Shown one piece after another: positions 32,846-42,888 of a stretch of 64,000 nt of DNA. The stretch comes from Flavobacterium sp. ENC (lineage in GTDB: Bacteria; Bacteroidota; Bacteroidia; Flavobacteriales; Flavobacteriaceae). Each line of letters opens with the position of its first letter. The first letter of the stretch is position 1. The translations under genes were made by a program, and so were the position numbers. The notes beneath the pieces are model-generated. The model had not been told where the DNA came from. It saw only the letters and a list, made by a program, of their open reading frames with translations, and searched no databases. The stretch spans positions 496,001-560,000 of the forward strand of contig NZ_JAJMOY010000004.1 of assembly GCF_020991415.1 (NCBI RefSeq), in the 5' to 3' direction.

Positions 32846-34360
32846 ATGAGAGAAATCCATTATATAAGTACGGAAACCTTAAGTTTAGAAGCTTTACAAG
32901 AGATAATCGTCAATCAGAAAACACTTGAATTATCAGAGGAAGCAAAAGTAAATGTTCAGAAATGCCGTGACTATTTAGATAAAAAGATGGCGACACATTC
33001 CGAACCGATTTACGGGATCAATACGGGTTTCGGATCGCTTTATAGTGTGAAAATCTCTACCGAAAATTTATCCAAACTTCAGGAAAACCTGGTAAAATCG
33101 CATGCTTGCGGAACCGGGGAAGAGGTACCGGCTGAAATTGTAAAATTGATGTTGTTGCTGAAAATTCAATCCTTAAGCTACGGACATTCAGGAATCCAGC
33201 TACAGACCTTAAATCGTTTAGTCGATTTTTATAACAATGATATCTTACCTGTAATATATACGCAGGGCTCTCTTGGAGCTTCAGGAGATCTGGCTCCGCT
33301 GGCTCACTTATCTTTACCACTATTAGGAGAAGGCGAAGTCCTTTTTGAAGGTAAGAAAGTGCATTCCGGCGAAGTTCTAAAACATTTTAACTGGGAACCA
33401 ATTGTTTTACAGTCGAAAGAAGGTCTGGCTCTGTTGAACGGAACACAATTTATGAGTGCTTACGGGGCGCATATTTTACTCAAAGCTTATAAATATTCGT
33501 ATCTGGCAGATTTAATCGGAACCATTTCTTTGGAAGGTTTTGACGGAAGAATCGAGCCTTTCAACGAATTGATTCACTTTATCCGTCCTCACAAAGGACA
33601 AATTGTAACCGCTCAGCGCATCAACGAATTTCTGGAAGGAAGTGAAATTATTGTTCAGGAAAAGAAACATGTTCAGGACCCGTATTCTTTCCGTTGTATG
33701 CCTCAGGTTCACGGTGCTTCAAAAGATGCCATTGATTATGTTCGAAAAGTATTCAAGACAGAGATTAATTCAGTTACCGATAATCCAAATATTTTTATAG
33801 AAGCCGATCAGATTATTTCAGGGGGAAATTTCCACGGTCAGCCTCTGGCTTTGGCCTTGGATTTTATGGCAATTGCTTTGGCGGAATTAGGAAGTATTTC
33901 TGAAAGAAGAACTTATCAGTTGATTTCAGGATTGCGAAATCTTCCGGCATTTTTGGTAGACAATCCTGGATTAAATTCAGGATTTATGATTCCACAGTAT
34001 ACCGCAGCAAGTATAGCAAGTCAGAACAAACAGTTGGCAACGCCAGCCAGTATAGATAGCATTGTATCGAGTAACGGTCAGGAAGATCACGTGAGTATGG
34101 GAGCGAACGGAGCGACAAAAGCGTTACGCGTGATGGATAATCTGGAGCGTATTCTGGCGATCGAATTAATGAATGCTTCTCAGGCTATTGCCTACAGGGA
34201 GCCTTTGAAATCAAGTGAATTCATCGAAATGTTTTTAGGAAGTTACCGGGAAGTAGTGCCTTTGGTTAAAGAAGACAGAATCCTGCATTATGACATTCAG
34301 AAAACCGTTGAATTCCTGAATAGTTTCCAAATTGAAAATGATTTGTTAACAATGGCTTAA
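32846..34360 (+). CDS. hutH: Histidine ammonia-lyase
   Basis: A 504-residue lyase converting L-histidine to urocanate, first step of histidine breakdown. The MIO prosthetic group forms from Ala145-Ser146-Gly147 in GSLGASGDLAPLAHL. YGINTGFGSL, the NGTQFMSAYGAHIL block, QDPYSFRCMPQVHG and SVTDNPNIF are family hallmarks. No hutU, hutI or hutG follows, so the rest of the pathway is elsewhere; a broken hutD homologue lies 9 kb upstream. The gene diverges from the thr operon. Confidence 0.96.
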   Translation: MREIHYISTETLSLEALQEIIVNQKTLELSEEAKVNVQKCRDYLDKKMATHSEPIYGINTGFGSLYSVKISTENLSKLQENLVKSHACGTGEEVPAEIVKLMLLLKIQSLSYGHSGIQLQTLNRLVDFYNNDILPVIYTQGSLGASGDLAPLAHLSLPLLGEGEVLFEGKKVHSGEVLKHFNWEPIVLQSKEGLALLNGTQFMSAYGAHILLKAYKYSYLADLIGTISLEGFDGRIEPFNELIHFIRPHKGQIVTAQRINEFLEGSEIIVQEKKHVQDPYSFRCMPQVHGASKDAIDYVRKVFKTEINSVTDNPNIFIEADQIISGGNFHGQPLALALDFMAIALAELGSISERRTYQLISGLRNLPAFLVDNPGLNSGFMIPQYTAASIASQNKQLATPASIDSIVSSNGQEDHVSMGANGATKALRVMDNLERILAIELMNASQAIAYREPLKSSEFIEMFLGSYREVVPLVKEDRILHYDIQKTVEFLNSFQIENDLLTMA

Positions 34361-34362
34361 CA

Positions 34363-34389
34363 TTGCAAAATAATATTGAAGTAATTTTG
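34363..34389 (+). promoter_or_regulatory. Promoter of the DUF47-pit operon
   Basis: TTG (34363-34365), 16 nt, then TAATTTTG (34382-34389). The spacing is one base short of the usual 17-23. Transcription would start about 12 nt before the ATG. Confidence 0.55.
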
Positions 34390-34408
34390 CACTATCAAAA
34401 ATAAAAAA

Positions 34409-35053
34409 ATGTCAATAAACAGTATATTCCAATTTTTAGTGCCGAAAGACAAAAAATTCTTTCCACTTTTTGAAGAGGCTTCAAGCAATTTAATTGAATT
34501 AGCTTCTAATTTACACGAAGCTGTAAATCTTCCATTAAAAGAAAGAGAAGTTCTTTTTCAGAAAATTGATGAATTAGAGCAAAGAGGAGAAGACATTACA
34601 CGTCAGACCAATTTAGAATTAAGCAGAAATTTTATTACTCCGTTTGACAGAGAGGACATTCACACATTAATTACTTCCATAGATAACGTAGCCGATTATT
34701 TGCATGGTGCTGCGAGCAGAATGAGACTGTATCAGGTAGACAAGATTACAAAATCTATCAGAAAAATGACAGAAATCAATCTTGAAGCTTGTCAGAACAT
34801 TGATAGTGCCGTAAAAGAATTGAGAAATTTAAAGAATTTTAAAGTCATTAAAGATGCTTGTGCCAGAATTAATAAACTGGAAAACAAGTCAGATAACGTT
34901 TATAACAAAGCAGTTTTTGAAATTTTTGAAAACGAAACAGACGCTAAAAATATTATTAAATATAAAGAAGTTTTATCTGTTTTAGAATCAGCTACAGACA
35001 AGTGTAAGAGCGTTGCGAACATACTGGAGTCTATCTCTGTAAAACATTCTTAA
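34409..35053 (+). CDS. DUF47 family PhoU-like accessory protein of Pit
   Basis: A 214-residue all-helical protein of the DUF47/PhoU-like group, usually paired with a low-affinity phosphate transporter. It shows LIELASNLHEAVNLPLKERE, ITRQTNLELSRNFITPFDREDIHTLI and IDNVADYLHGAASRM; the acidic/His positions are where PhoU-like proteins bind metals. It probably modulates Pit or couples it to phosphate state. Spaced 32 bp before pit, it is in the same operon. Confidence 0.93.
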   Translation: MSINSIFQFLVPKDKKFFPLFEEASSNLIELASNLHEAVNLPLKEREVLFQKIDELEQRGEDITRQTNLELSRNFITPFDREDIHTLITSIDNVADYLHGAASRMRLYQVDKITKSIRKMTEINLEACQNIDSAVKELRNLKNFKVIKDACARINKLENKSDNVYNKAVFEIFENETDAKNIIKYKEVLSVLESATDKCKSVANILESISVKHS

Positions 35054-35085
35054 ATTCAATTTATTTCATTCTGAAGTTATAATTT

Positions 35086-36429
35086 ATGACGCTACTTATA
35101 ATTATTATAGTATTAGCTTTAATTTTTGATTACATCAATGGTTTTCATGATGCGGCAAATGCTATTGCTACAGTTGTTGCGACAAAGGTATTGACGCCTT
35201 TTCAGGCCGTACTTTGGGCAGCATTTTTTAACTTTCTGGCTTATTGGGTTTTCGGATTTGGTGTAGCGGATACTGTTGCAAAAACAGCGCATACCATGGA
35301 AATTAACCTGGTTGTAATTCTGGCCGGTGTTATTGCAGCAATTTGTTGGAATTTATTGACCTGGTGGCTTGGAATTCCTTCCAGTTCTTCACATACTCTT
35401 ATTGGTGGTTTTGCAGGAGCGGCAGTGGCTCATGCTATAGCAGTACACGGTTTTTCGGGTTACATTGGTGAAGACGGAACTACACACTATTGGTACCAGA
35501 TTGTAAGCTGGTATAAGGCCGGAAAAGATGGCGGAATGCCTTCAGGAGTCATTATCATTATTGCTTTTATTGTTTTAGCGCCCTTGTTAGGAGCTCTGGC
35601 TTCGTATTTAATCTCTATATGGTTATTAAATGCGTCCCGTAAAAGTATTTATCCTAAAATATTTACTGTTGTTTTAATGATTTTAACGATTTGGGTGGTT
35701 AGCAATCTAATGGTTCCTTATGAAGAGATTGTTAAGAATGGAAAGCCAAGATTCGATTCTCATTTTTGGAGTGTAGCTTTCGATCCGCATAATATTAAAT
35801 GGTTTTTGGTGGCTTTTATCATCTTAACCGTAAGTGCTTTTTGTTTGATATTCAGTAGTCTGAATTTACATCAGGCGGATGCAGCTTTGAAGAAAATGCA
35901 ATTATTGTCTTCTGCGGCCTTTAGTTTAGGACATGGTGGAAATGATTCTCAAAAAGTAATGGGAATTATTGCTGCAGCCGTAGCGGTATATATCCACACT
36001 AATCCGGGTGTTCATATGGCATCCTGGTTAGATGTTGTATTGCCAAACGATGATTTGGGTGTAAAAGGAGTAATGCCGGGATGGATTCCATTAGCGTGTT
36101 ATTCTGCCATTGCAGCCGGAACTTTGAGTGGTGGATGGAAAATTGTAAAAACGATGGGTTCCAAAATCACAAAAGTAACTTCATTTGAAGGGGTAGCTGC
36201 TGAAACTGCCGGTGCTTTGACACTTTACTTTACAGAGCATTTAAAAATTCCGGTAAGTACAACACATACCATTACAGGTTCTATCATCGGGGTAGGATTA
36301 ACAAAACGTGTATCTGCTGTTCGTTGGGGGGTAACAGTAAGTTTAATATGGGCTTGGATATTAACAATTCCTATTTCGGCTATTTTAGCTGGATTGGTTT
36401 ACTTTATTTTAAGTTTATTTATTTCTTAG
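35086..36429 (+). CDS. pit: Inorganic phosphate transporter, PiT family
   Basis: A 447-residue inner-membrane carrier with about ten hydrophobic spans. Two inverted PiT signature repeats are visible: FDYINGFHDAANAIATVVATKVL near the N-terminus and SLGHGGNDSQKVMGII in the second half. IPSSSSHTLIGGFAGAAV and IPVSTTHTITGSIIGVGLT are the paired membrane-embedded blocks. It imports phosphate (or metal phosphate) driven by protons or sodium. It ends in a strong terminator. Confidence 0.96.
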   Translation: MTLLIIIIVLALIFDYINGFHDAANAIATVVATKVLTPFQAVLWAAFFNFLAYWVFGFGVADTVAKTAHTMEINLVVILAGVIAAICWNLLTWWLGIPSSSSHTLIGGFAGAAVAHAIAVHGFSGYIGEDGTTHYWYQIVSWYKAGKDGGMPSGVIIIIAFIVLAPLLGALASYLISIWLLNASRKSIYPKIFTVVLMILTIWVVSNLMVPYEEIVKNGKPRFDSHFWSVAFDPHNIKWFLVAFIILTVSAFCLIFSSLNLHQADAALKKMQLLSSAAFSLGHGGNDSQKVMGIIAAAVAVYIHTNPGVHMASWLDVVLPNDDLGVKGVMPGWIPLACYSAIAAGTLSGGWKIVKTMGSKITKVTSFEGVAAETAGALTLYFTEHLKIPVSTTHTITGSIIGVGLTKRVSAVRWGVTVSLIWAWILTIPISAILAGLVYFILSLFIS

Positions 36430-36478
36430 TAAAATGATTTTAGTGAAATGTGAGATGTAAAATCACATTTTAAAACAT

Positions 36479-36517
36479 ATAAAAAAGCTGATTTCAATTA
36501 AGAAATCAGCTTTTTTG
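36479..36517 (+). terminator. Terminator of the DUF47-pit operon
   Basis: Perfect stem AAAAAAGCTGATTTC/GAAATCAGCTTTTTT with a 6-nt loop, 50 bp after the pit stop. Confidence 0.93.
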
Positions 36518-36581
36518 TTTGCGTATGTTAGTTGTTTAATGGTTTAATGTATTTATTTTTACGGTTTAGTTATAGGAAACA

Positions 36582-37976
36582 ATGGAAGAATTGGATCAAA
36601 TAGAAAGAATCAAAAGTAAGCTGTTTAGTGCTAAAAATACGGATAGAAATTTAAAGGTATTTGGAGCAGGTAGTCATAAATATATTTTAGGAAATCCTGT
36701 AAGACCACTAGATATCTTAAATTTTGAAAATGAATATGATCTGGAACTTCCTGAATGTTATAAATCATTTTTACTTCATATTGGTAATGGTGGAATTTCA
36801 CATTCAAATTCAGGAGCCGGACCTTATTACGGAATTTATTCTTTAGGGAAAAATACAGATGAATTTATCTATGAAAATACCAAAAGCTATTTAAAAGAAG
36901 ATTGTAAAATTTCTCCAAAAATGTCAGGTGAATATTGGTCTGATCTAAACAAAAATATTGAAGAAAATGATACTATTTCGGATGAAGAATTTGAAATAGA
37001 ATTAGGAAAAATATTTTCGGGATTATTACCTATCGGAAGCCAGGGTTGTACTTATTATCACGCACTTGTTTTAAACGGAGAATTTAAAGGAAGAGTTGTG
37101 AATGTTGATATTGAAAGGCAAAAACCAAGGTTTTCTTTTGAGTTGAATTTTTTGGACTGGTATGAAAGATGGCTTGATGAAGTAATATCAGGAGATTTAA
37201 TAATAGATACACCAAGTTGGTTTGGATATAAAATGGGAGGTTCAGCAGCAGAAATTTTAGAAAAATATATTTCCGCTAAAGAAAATGAAACTAAAATAGA
37301 ATGTCTGGACGGGATTCTAAACAAGCCAAAAATAAGTTCTGAAAATATTGGTATACTAGAGGTACAGTATAAAGTAAGTACTGGCGTAATAAAAGACAAG
37401 CTTCTTCAGATACTTACAAAATTTGATTATCAAAGGGCAAAGCCTTATCTGATTGATTTTACAAAGGAAAGTTTATTGAGTGTTTTTCAATTTGTATTTT
37501 GGTATGCAAAAGATAAAAGTTCTGATTGGCTTGAAATAATCGAAGCAAATTCAGAGAAAATAAATAACGAGGAAACGTTTAGATTTTGTACTTATTTGTT
37601 GAAAGAAATGAATATTGATTACGGTAATTTTATCATACCATTTACTTTAAATAAAAGCGACAATATAAAAATCAGTGCTTATTATTCGCTTGGGCAATTA
37701 GAAAATAAAATTGACTATGTCGATACTTTTATAGTAGGTTTACAAGATAGCTCAAATAAGGTTATTCATGCAGCGCTGCAGGCCGTGAATGGAATAAAGG
37801 ATAAAAAACTTTTAGTATATTATAAGATGATTGCTGAAAAATTTCCAAAAGAGCAGGATTATATTTTATCCAATTTAAATCAAAATCTTAAGTTATTCGG
37901 ATTGTCAACTACAACTATAAAAACTATTAACATTGATGTAATTAATGAGAAGAAATGGTTTGAGTTTTGGAAATAA
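36582..37976 (+). CDS. SMI1/KNR4 (SUKH) domain protein with HEAT-like C-terminus
   Basis: A 464-residue protein. Residues about 45-200 look like a SUKH/SMI1-KNR4 domain: LDILNFENEYDLELPECYKSFLLHIGNGGI, YYGIYSLG, LLPIGSQGCTYYHALVLNG and FLDWYERWLDEVI. SUKH proteins are often immunity proteins of polymorphic toxins or act in general protein binding. The C-terminal 230 residues are helical with HEAT-like repeats (KISAYYSLGQLENKIDYV, KVIHAALQAVNGIKDKKL). No toxin gene with an export domain is adjacent, so an immunity role is only a possibility. Confidence 0.78.
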   Translation: MEELDQIERIKSKLFSAKNTDRNLKVFGAGSHKYILGNPVRPLDILNFENEYDLELPECYKSFLLHIGNGGISHSNSGAGPYYGIYSLGKNTDEFIYENTKSYLKEDCKISPKMSGEYWSDLNKNIEENDTISDEEFEIELGKIFSGLLPIGSQGCTYYHALVLNGEFKGRVVNVDIERQKPRFSFELNFLDWYERWLDEVISGDLIIDTPSWFGYKMGGSAAEILEKYISAKENETKIECLDGILNKPKISSENIGILEVQYKVSTGVIKDKLLQILTKFDYQRAKPYLIDFTKESLLSVFQFVFWYAKDKSSDWLEIIEANSEKINNEETFRFCTYLLKEMNIDYGNFIIPFTLNKSDNIKISAYYSLGQLENKIDYVDTFIVGLQDSSNKVIHAALQAVNGIKDKKLLVYYKMIAEKFPKEQDYILSNLNQNLKLFGLSTTTIKTINIDVINEKKWFEFWK

Positions 37977-38012
37977 AAAAAGCTGGTTTCGCTAAAGAAA
38001 CCTACTTTTTTT
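37977..38012 (+). terminator. Terminator of the SMI1/KNR4 gene
   Basis: Stem AAAAAAG...GGTTTC/GAAACC...CTTTTTT with a small internal mismatch, starting directly at the stop codon. Confidence 0.8.
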
Positions 38013-38050
38013 GAATTTGGAATTTCAAATTATTGGAATTTTTAAAAATT

Positions 38051-38569
38051 TTATTTTCTAAAATTCTTATGATTGTGCTTTCTTTTATAATGCGTTTGTT
38101 TCAGATTCTTTTTGTCTTCAGAAATTACACTGATTGTACCGTCAATTTCAAGCATACAAAGCTTTACATCGGTAAAATGTTCCAATCCATGCTCACGCAT
38201 CGCTTCTTTTAATTCGTCGTGGGAAATGTCTAATTTACTTAACGATTTAAAATCTAGTTTTCCGTCGTGAATTAAAATTTCAGGTTTGTCTAACAAGAGA
38301 TTGTTCAGGATCTTGTATTTGTGCGTTAGTTTTTTGATGATAAAATTGATTACAAATAAAACCAGCGCAGCAACCAAACCTCCCCAAAGACTGGTGTCAG
38401 GGCCAACCATCGCATTCTGAACCGAATTACTAATTAGTAAAATCAGGATAATATCGGCTGTATTGAGCTGGGAGAGTTCCTTTTTACCAAAAATGCGAAG
38501 CGCGATGGTCATAAAAAAATAGACTGCCGCACTTCTGCCAATAATATCAAGATATGGGAATAATGTCAT
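38051..38569 (-). CDS. DUF421 (YetF-like) membrane protein
   Basis: A 172-residue protein with two or three N-terminal membrane spans (GRSAAVYFFMTIALRIFGKKELSQL, then TADIILILLISNSVQNAMVG, then LVAALVLFVINFIIKKL) and a C-terminal cytosolic DUF421 part (KPEILIHDGKLDFKSLSKLDISHDEL). The tail is basic and His-rich. Function unknown; related YetF/YdfS proteins act in spore or stress physiology of Bacillus. I chose the ATG at 38567-38569, 4 nt after the rimK stop; a start at 38596 would overlap rimK and add nine residues. Confidence 0.87.
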   Translation of the reverse strand: MTLFPYLDIIGRSAAVYFFMTIALRIFGKKELSQLNTADIILILLISNSVQNAMVGPDTSLWGGLVAALVLFVINFIIKKLTHKYKILNNLLLDKPEILIHDGKLDFKSLSKLDISHDELKEAMREHGLEHFTDVKLCMLEIDGTISVISEDKKNLKQTHYKRKHNHKNFRK

Positions 38570-38573
38570 TGAA

Positions 38574-39941
38574 TTATAACTTAAAGTTCTTCTCAATCGC
38601 TCTGATCATTTCTCCGGCTATATCTTTGTTAGTTGCACCTTCGATTCCTTCAAGACCCGGCGATGAATTTACTTCAAGCAATAAAGGTCCTTTTGAAGAA
38701 CGGATAATATCTACACCGGCCACTTTCAAATCCATTGCTTTGGCGGCTTTTATGGCTATTTTTTTCTCTTCAGCAGTTACTTTTATAACAGATGCTGTTC
38801 CTCCAAGATGTATATTGGCTCTGAATTCGCCGGGCATTGCTTCACGCTGCATGGCGGCAACTACTTTTCCGTCGATAACAAAACAACGAATATCCTTTCC
38901 GTTGGCCTCTTTGATGAATTCCTGAACTAAAATATTTGCATTTAAACTTTTGAATGCATTAATAACACTTTCCGCCGCTTTTTTGGTTTCAGCCAGAACA
39001 ACGCCTTTTCCCTGGGTTCCTTCCAGTAATTTTACGATTAGCGGAGAACCGCCTACCATTTTGATCAGATTGTCTGTATCTAAAGGAGAATTGGCAAAAC
39101 CGGTAGTTGGAATGTCAACGCCGCTGTTTAACAACAATTGCAGCGAATATAATTTATCGCGGGACTGTGTTATGGCAGTGGCCGAATTCAGACAGAAAAC
39201 CTTCAAAGCTTCAAACTGACGCGTTAATGCACAGCCGTAAAAGGTGATACTCGGTCTGATTCTCGGAATAATAGCATCAAACTGATTCAGGATTTTTCCG
39301 CCTCTGTAATGAATTTCAGGAGTCTTGGCATCCAGTTTCATATAACATTCCTTAATGTTTAGAAAATGCATCTCGTGGCCGCGCATTTCACCGGCCTCCA
39401 TAATTCTTTTATTGCTGTACAATTCAGGATTACTGGCTAAAAGTCCGATTCGTAAACCGGAAGTCGCTTTTTCCGAATTTTGATATAATTCTTTTAATGA
39501 TTCCGTAGTCGGCTGTCCTAATAAATATTTTTCTTCCGGATCAACAAGTACGCGCCCGCTCATGGCTTCACGGCCTAAAAGCATTCTGAAACCCATTGAA
39601 TCGCGATTGGTCAATGTCATTTCGATGGGCCATTTTACATCACCAATTTTAAGGTTGGTCTGTATTACATACCTGTGTTCCCTGAAACCGCTTGAGCTTT
39701 TTACAATTCTTTTGTCCACCAGCGGAGCTTCACAATGTATGATAGTTTTGATATTATTCTGGATCGGATTAATATCAAATTTTACCCAATTGGCATCATT
39801 TTTTATAAAGGGAGCTATGTTTATAGCGTGCATTGCCGAGGTCTTGGCACCGGAATCTACACGAGCTTTGATTGTTGGAATTCCTAATTCCGGAAATGAG
39901 CACCATTCTTCGCTACCTAAAATGACTTTGTTTTGAAGCAT
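38574..39941 (-). CDS. rimK: RimB-like protease domain fused to RimK ATP-grasp glutamate ligase
   Basis: A 455-residue two-domain protein. Residues 1-about 145 are the retropepsin-like 'ATP-dependent zinc protease' (RimB) domain with Asp29 in [12 protein letters not shown] and MLLGREAM. Residues about 160-455 are Rim[20 protein letters not shown], the ATP-grasp core [36 protein letters not shown] and [19 protein letters not shown]. RimK adds glutamates to ribosomal protein S6 and RimB-type proteins are reported to remove them, so one chain may hold opposing activities. It is in an operon with DUF421 (4-nt gap). Confidence 0.9.
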   Translation of the reverse strand: MLQNKVILGSEEWCSFPELGIPTIKARVDSGAKTSAMHAINIAPFIKNDANWVKFDINPIQNNIKTIIHCEAPLVDKRIVKSSSGFREHRYVIQTNLKIGDVKWPIEMTLTNRDSMGFRMLLGREAMSGRVLVDPEEKYLLGQPTTESLKELYQNSEKATSGLRIGLLASNPELYSNKRIMEAGEMRGHEMHFLNIKECYMKLDAKTPEIHYRGGKILNQFDAIIPRIRPSITFYGCALTRQFEALKVFCLNSATAITQSRDKLYSLQLLLNSGVDIPTTGFANSPLDTDNLIKMVGGSPLIVKLLEGTQGKGVVLAETKKAAESVINAFKSLNANILVQEFIKEANGKDIRCFVIDGKVVAAMQREAMPGEFRANIHLGGTASVIKVTAEEKKIAIKAAKAMDLKVAGVDIIRSSKGPLLLEVNSSPGLEGIEGATNKDIAGEMIRAIEKNFKL

Positions 39942-40015
39942 ATATTATGATTTGTTTTTATAGAATTTAATAGCCAAAAATAGCTATTTGCTTTTACTAA
40001 AGGTAGTAATTTATC

Positions 40016-40054
40016 TAAAAAAAATACCCGTTATGTTATGAAAACGTAACGGGT
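40016..40054 (-). terminator. Terminator of clpC
   Basis: Stem ACCCGTTA/TAACGGGT with a 13-nt loop and a T run on the minus strand, 30 bp after the clpC stop. Confidence 0.88.
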
Positions 40055-40084
40055 AAATTAACTTTGTTATAAATTTAAACTAAT

Positions 40085-42631
40085 TTATGGATTAGTTGGC
40101 TCTTCGGCTTTGTGTATTTCTACAGAAAGTTCCTGAGAATCATCTTTCAGATCCATTAAGATTTCATCACCGGAATGTATTTTCGATGTGATAATCTCCT
40201 CTGCCAGTAAATCTTCAACGTATTTCTGAATAGCTCTTTTTAGCGGTCTTGCACCAAATTGTCTGTCAAAACCTTTCTCAGCGATAAATGCTTTCGCTTT
40301 ATCAGTAAGACTTAAGTTGTATCCTAATTCAGCAATACGGGAATATAGTTTTTTAAGCTCAATTTCGATAATCAAATCAATGTCTGCTTTTTCTAAGGCA
40401 TTGAAAACGATAACATCATCAATTCTGTTTAGGAATTCAGGAGCAAAAGTTTTTTTCAATGCATTTTCAATAATGCTTTTTGAATTATCATCAGCCTGAG
40501 CTACTTTAGCAGCAGTTCCGAATCCAACACCTTGTCCGAAATCTTTCAATTGGCGTGCACCAACGTTAGAGGTCATAATGATGATTGTGTTTTTGAAGTC
40601 GATTTTGCGGCCTAAACTGTCTGTAAGGTATCCGTCATCTAAAACCTGAAGCATCATGTTGAATACATCCGGATGTGCTTTTTCGATCTCATCTAAAAGT
40701 ACCACACAATATGGTTTTCTGCGGACTTTTTCAGTCAGCTGACCACCTTCTTCGTAACCAACATATCCCGGAGGCGCTCCCACTAAACGGGAGATCGCAA
40801 ATTTCTCCATGTATTCACTCATGTCGATACGAACTAACGCATCTTCAGAATCGAATAATTCTTTGGCTAAAACTTTCGCTAACTGCGTTTTACCAACTCC
40901 GGTCTGACCTAAGAAAATAAACGAACCAATTGGTTTGTTAGGATCTTTAAGTCCGGCTCTGTTACGCTGAATAGAACGTGCAATTTTAAGAACAGCTTCG
41001 TTTTGACCAATTACTTTGTTCTGAATTAATTCAGGTAATTTAGCCAGTTTGTTGCTCTCTGTCTGTGCAATTCTGTTTACCGGAATTCCGGTCATCATAG
41101 AAACAACATCAGCTACATTGTCTTCTGTAACTTCAATACGGTTATTTTTAGAATCTTCTTCCCATTGTTCCTGCGCGACAGCTAAATCTTTTTCGATGCG
41201 TTTTTCATCATCTCGAAGTTTGGCAGCCTCTTCATATTTTTGTTTTTTAACAACCATATTTTTAAGCTCACGCACTTCTTCTAACTGACGTTCCAAATCT
41301 AAAATTTGTTTCGGAACATCAATATTGGTAATGTGTACACGGGAACCAGCCTCATCAAGGGCATCAATAGCTTTGTCCGGTAAAAAACGCTCAGACATAT
41401 ATCTGTTTGTTAATTTAACACAAGCTTCAATGGCTTCCTGGGTATAGGTAACATTATGGTGATCCTCGTATTTGTCTTTAATATTGTTTAGGATAGCAAT
41501 CGTTTCCTCAACAGAAGTCGGTTCCACAATTACTTTCTGGAAACGTCTTTCTAAAGCACCGTCTTTCTCAATATATTGTCTGTATTCGTCAAGAGTTGTA
41601 GCTCCGATACATTGGATTTCCCCTCTTGCCAAAGCAGGTTTGAACATGTTGGAAGCATCAAGAGAACCAGTTGCTCCTCCGGCACCTACAATGGTGTGAA
41701 TTTCATCAATAAAAAGAATGATATCGTCGTTTTTTTCAAGCTCGTTCATAACGGCTTTCATTCTTTCTTCAAACTGACCGCGGTATTTTGTTCCGGCTAC
41801 TAAACTTGCCAGATCAAGGGTTACTACACGTTTGTTGAAAAGAATACGCGATACTTTTTTCTGAATGATACGTAGTGCAAGTCCTTCTGCAATAGCAGAT
41901 TTACCAACTCCGGGTTCTCCAATAAGAAGCGGGTTGTTCTTTTTTCTACGGCTCAGGATTTGAGAAACACGTTCAATTTCTTTTTCACGTCCTACTACAG
42001 GGTCTAGTTTTCCTTCTTCGGCCATTTCTGTTAAATCTCTCCCAAAATTATCTAAAACCGGAGTCTTGGATTTTTTGTTTGACTTATTGGCCGGATTATT
42101 AAAACTACTTTCTTTAAGACTGTCATCTTGTCCTGAATCGTCATTATACGATTCGTTTCTTGGCAAGTTTTCTAAGAATTCTTCTTCGCTTGGAGTCATA
42201 TTTAAATATTGTTCTTTAGCTATGTCATAATCTATTTTCAGTTTATTCAACAGCTTGGTTGTTGGATCGTTTTCGTTTCGTAAGATACATAACAGCAAAT
42301 GCGCCGTGCTAATCGATGAGCTCTGGAATACCTTTGCTTCAAGGAAAGTGGTCTTCAGTGCCCTTTCCGCCTGACGGGTAAGATGAAGATTCTTCTTTTC
42401 AGCATTGATTTCAACGCTTTGATTCGCTGGGCTGAGTACTTCTACTTTTCTGCGTAAATGATCTAAATCAACAGCAAGGTTATTAAGGATATGAATGGCT
42501 TTACCGTTTCCATCCCTCAAAATGCCCAGCATTAGATGTTCAGTACCAATAAAGTCGTGGCCCAAACGTAAGGCTTCCTCTTTACTGTAGGTAATAACAT
42601 CTTTTACTCTTGGTGAAAAATTATCATCCAT
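40085..42631 (-). CDS. clpC: ClpC-type ATP-dependent protease ATPase subunit
   Basis: An 848-residue Hsp100 unfoldase that feeds proteins to ClpP. The N domain (two repeats, [19 protein letters not shown] and [16 protein letters not shown]) is followed by a charged linker with poly-Asn/Lys/Ser. AAA-1 has Walker [14 protein letters not shown] and [12 protein letters not shown] coiled-coil UVR-like middle region (about 435-500) is ClpC-type, not ClpB-type. AAA-2 has [16 protein letters not shown] and ends with [24 protein letters not shown]. It is divergent from gyrA and monocistronic. Confidence 0.95.
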   Translation of the reverse strand: MDDNFSPRVKDVITYSKEEALRLGHDFIGTEHLMLGILRDGNGKAIHILNNLAVDLDHLRRKVEVLSPANQSVEINAEKKNLHLTRQAERALKTTFLEAKVFQSSSISTAHLLLCILRNENDPTTKLLNKLKIDYDIAKEQYLNMTPSEEEFLENLPRNESYNDDSGQDDSLKESSFNNPANKSNKKSKTPVLDNFGRDLTEMAEEGKLDPVVGREKEIERVSQILSRRKKNNPLLIGEPGVGKSAIAEGLALRIIQKKVSRILFNKRVVTLDLASLVAGTKYRGQFEERMKAVMNELEKNDDIILFIDEIHTIVGAGGATGSLDASNMFKPALARGEIQCIGATTLDEYRQYIEKDGALERRFQKVIVEPTSVEETIAILNNIKDKYEDHHNVTYTQEAIEACVKLTNRYMSERFLPDKAIDALDEAGSRVHITNIDVPKQILDLERQLEEVRELKNMVVKKQKYEEAAKLRDDEKRIEKDLAVAQEQWEEDSKNNRIEVTEDNVADVVSMMTGIPVNRIAQTESNKLAKLPELIQNKVIGQNEAVLKIARSIQRNRAGLKDPNKPIGSFIFLGQTGVGKTQLAKVLAKELFDSEDALVRIDMSEYMEKFAISRLVGAPPGYVGYEEGGQLTEKVRRKPYCVVLLDEIEKAHPDVFNMMLQVLDDGYLTDSLGRKIDFKNTIIIMTSNVGARQLKDFGQGVGFGTAAKVAQADDNSKSIIENALKKTFAPEFLNRIDDVIVFNALEKADIDLIIEIELKKLYSRIAELGYNLSLTDKAKAFIAEKGFDRQFGARPLKRAIQKYVEDLLAEEIITSKIHSGDEILMDLKDDSQELSVEIHKAEEPTNP

Positions 42632-42888
42632 AATATATTAATTGTATTGTAAATTTAGTGAATTACTGTATGAAAAACAAAAACCATACCCTTCAGAATC
42701 TCATGACAGCTAAGAGACAAAAAAAAAGACAATAAAAGCGTTAAAAAACGCTTAATTTATTAACTAAAAGCTAAAATAAAGTTGTTAATAAATCATTGAA
42801 ATAAGTGTAAGGAAATAGCTGAAAAAAATTCAAAAAAGCGTATATTGGCACGTTTTGAAACTAATATAATTATTTAATATAACAACTT

